Notes under the pieces: generated by a model
Database searches by the model: none
What the model saw: the letters and a program-made list of their open reading frames with translations, nothing else
Told to the model about the DNA's origin: nothing
DNA from: Deltaproteobacteria bacterium
Lineage (GTDB): Bacteria; Desulfobacterota; Desulfobaccia; Desulfobaccales; 0-14-0-80-60-11
NCBI GenBank assembly: GCA_016874945.1
Contig: VGSO01000037.1
Location: 1 to 13,401 of the forward strand
Length of the DNA: 13,401 bases
Direction: 5' to 3'
Shown here: positions 13,276-13,401 of the stretch, piece by piece
Position numbering within the stretch: the stretch's first letter is position 1
Layout: every line of letters begins with the position of its first letter
Translations under genes and position numbers: made by a program

Positions 13276-13401
13276 TACCAAGTTGCGATCAAACGAGTAG
13301 AATTGTCATTCTGAGCGCAGCGAAGAATCTAGATTCTTCACTCCGCTTCGCTCCGTTCAGAATGACAAACTCAATAATACCTCTTTGAATGCAACTTGGT
13401 A
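13276..13401. repeat. MITE-like palindromic repeat element (may extend past window)
   Basis: TACCAAGTTGC (13276-13286) is exactly inverted at 13391-13401, and similarity continues inward (..TCAAA..GAG on both sides), giving imperfect terminal repeats of about 20 bp around a 126-bp non-coding element. Inside lies a second palindrome, TTGTCATTCTGA (13303-13314) with TCAGAATGACAA (13357-13368). Its arms extend through GCGAAGAATCT and AGATTCTTC to meet at about 13330/13331. The inner unit resembles a short palindromic repeat I have seen dispersed in many bacterial genomes. The element codes for nothing and would fold into a long cruciform/hairpin. Confidence 0.75.

Overview
The window reads as a chromosomal segment of a moderately GC-rich Gram-negative bacterium. 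A lipid-transport (Mla/MCE) ABC operon with an outer-membrane-type lipoprotein implies a double membrane. The STAS-MlaE fusion, the PqiB-like MCE protein ending in a 'DYLEQHPEVLIRGKGK'-type tail, and a large DUF1566/beta-helix exported protein suggest a Desulfobacterota (deltaproteobacterial) genome. The taxonomic guess is inference from protein style and was not tested by a search.

Layout. (1) Positions 1-3322, minus strand: a four-gene phospholipid/lipid transport operon in the order MlaE permease, MlaF ATPase, MlaD/MCE substrate-binding protein and PqiC-type lipoprotein. The lipoprotein runs off the left edge. Tight spacing (54, 18 and -4 bp) supports one transcript. (2) Positions 3457-3696, minus strand: a small hypothetical gene whose upstream side was hit by an IS. 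(3) Positions 3732-4664: an apparently complete IS5-family (IS427-like) element with 21-bp terminal inverted repeats, a TA target duplication, and a transposase split over two frames at an A7 tract. (4) Positions 4665-5207: a promoter, a possible ~65-nt small RNA ending in a strong terminator, an unassigned stretch, and a structured leader. (5) Positions 5208-10589, plus strand: what looks like one ~1,793-residue exported mosaic protein (signal peptide, DUF1566, right-handed beta-helix, lower-GC central region with an HEWGH motif, Ig-like, CARDB-like and chitobiase-C-like domains). It is broken by two mutually compensating single-base frameshifts, the second in a G8 tract. (6) Positions 10623-10957: a decayed transposase/IS remnant. 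(7) Positions 11089-13245: dxs, first enzyme of the MEP isoprenoid pathway, with its own promoter, a possible Shine-Dalgarno-masking hairpin and a terminator, and flanked on both sides by GGTTTTC heptad repeats. (8) Positions 13276-13401: a nested palindromic, MITE-like repeat at the right edge.

The Mla operon and dxs are housekeeping islands. The material between them is accessory: an intact IS, an IS remnant, a compositionally mosaic surface/secreted protein gene with indels, and dispersed short repeats. No CRISPR array, tRNA, rRNA or recognisable defence system was seen.
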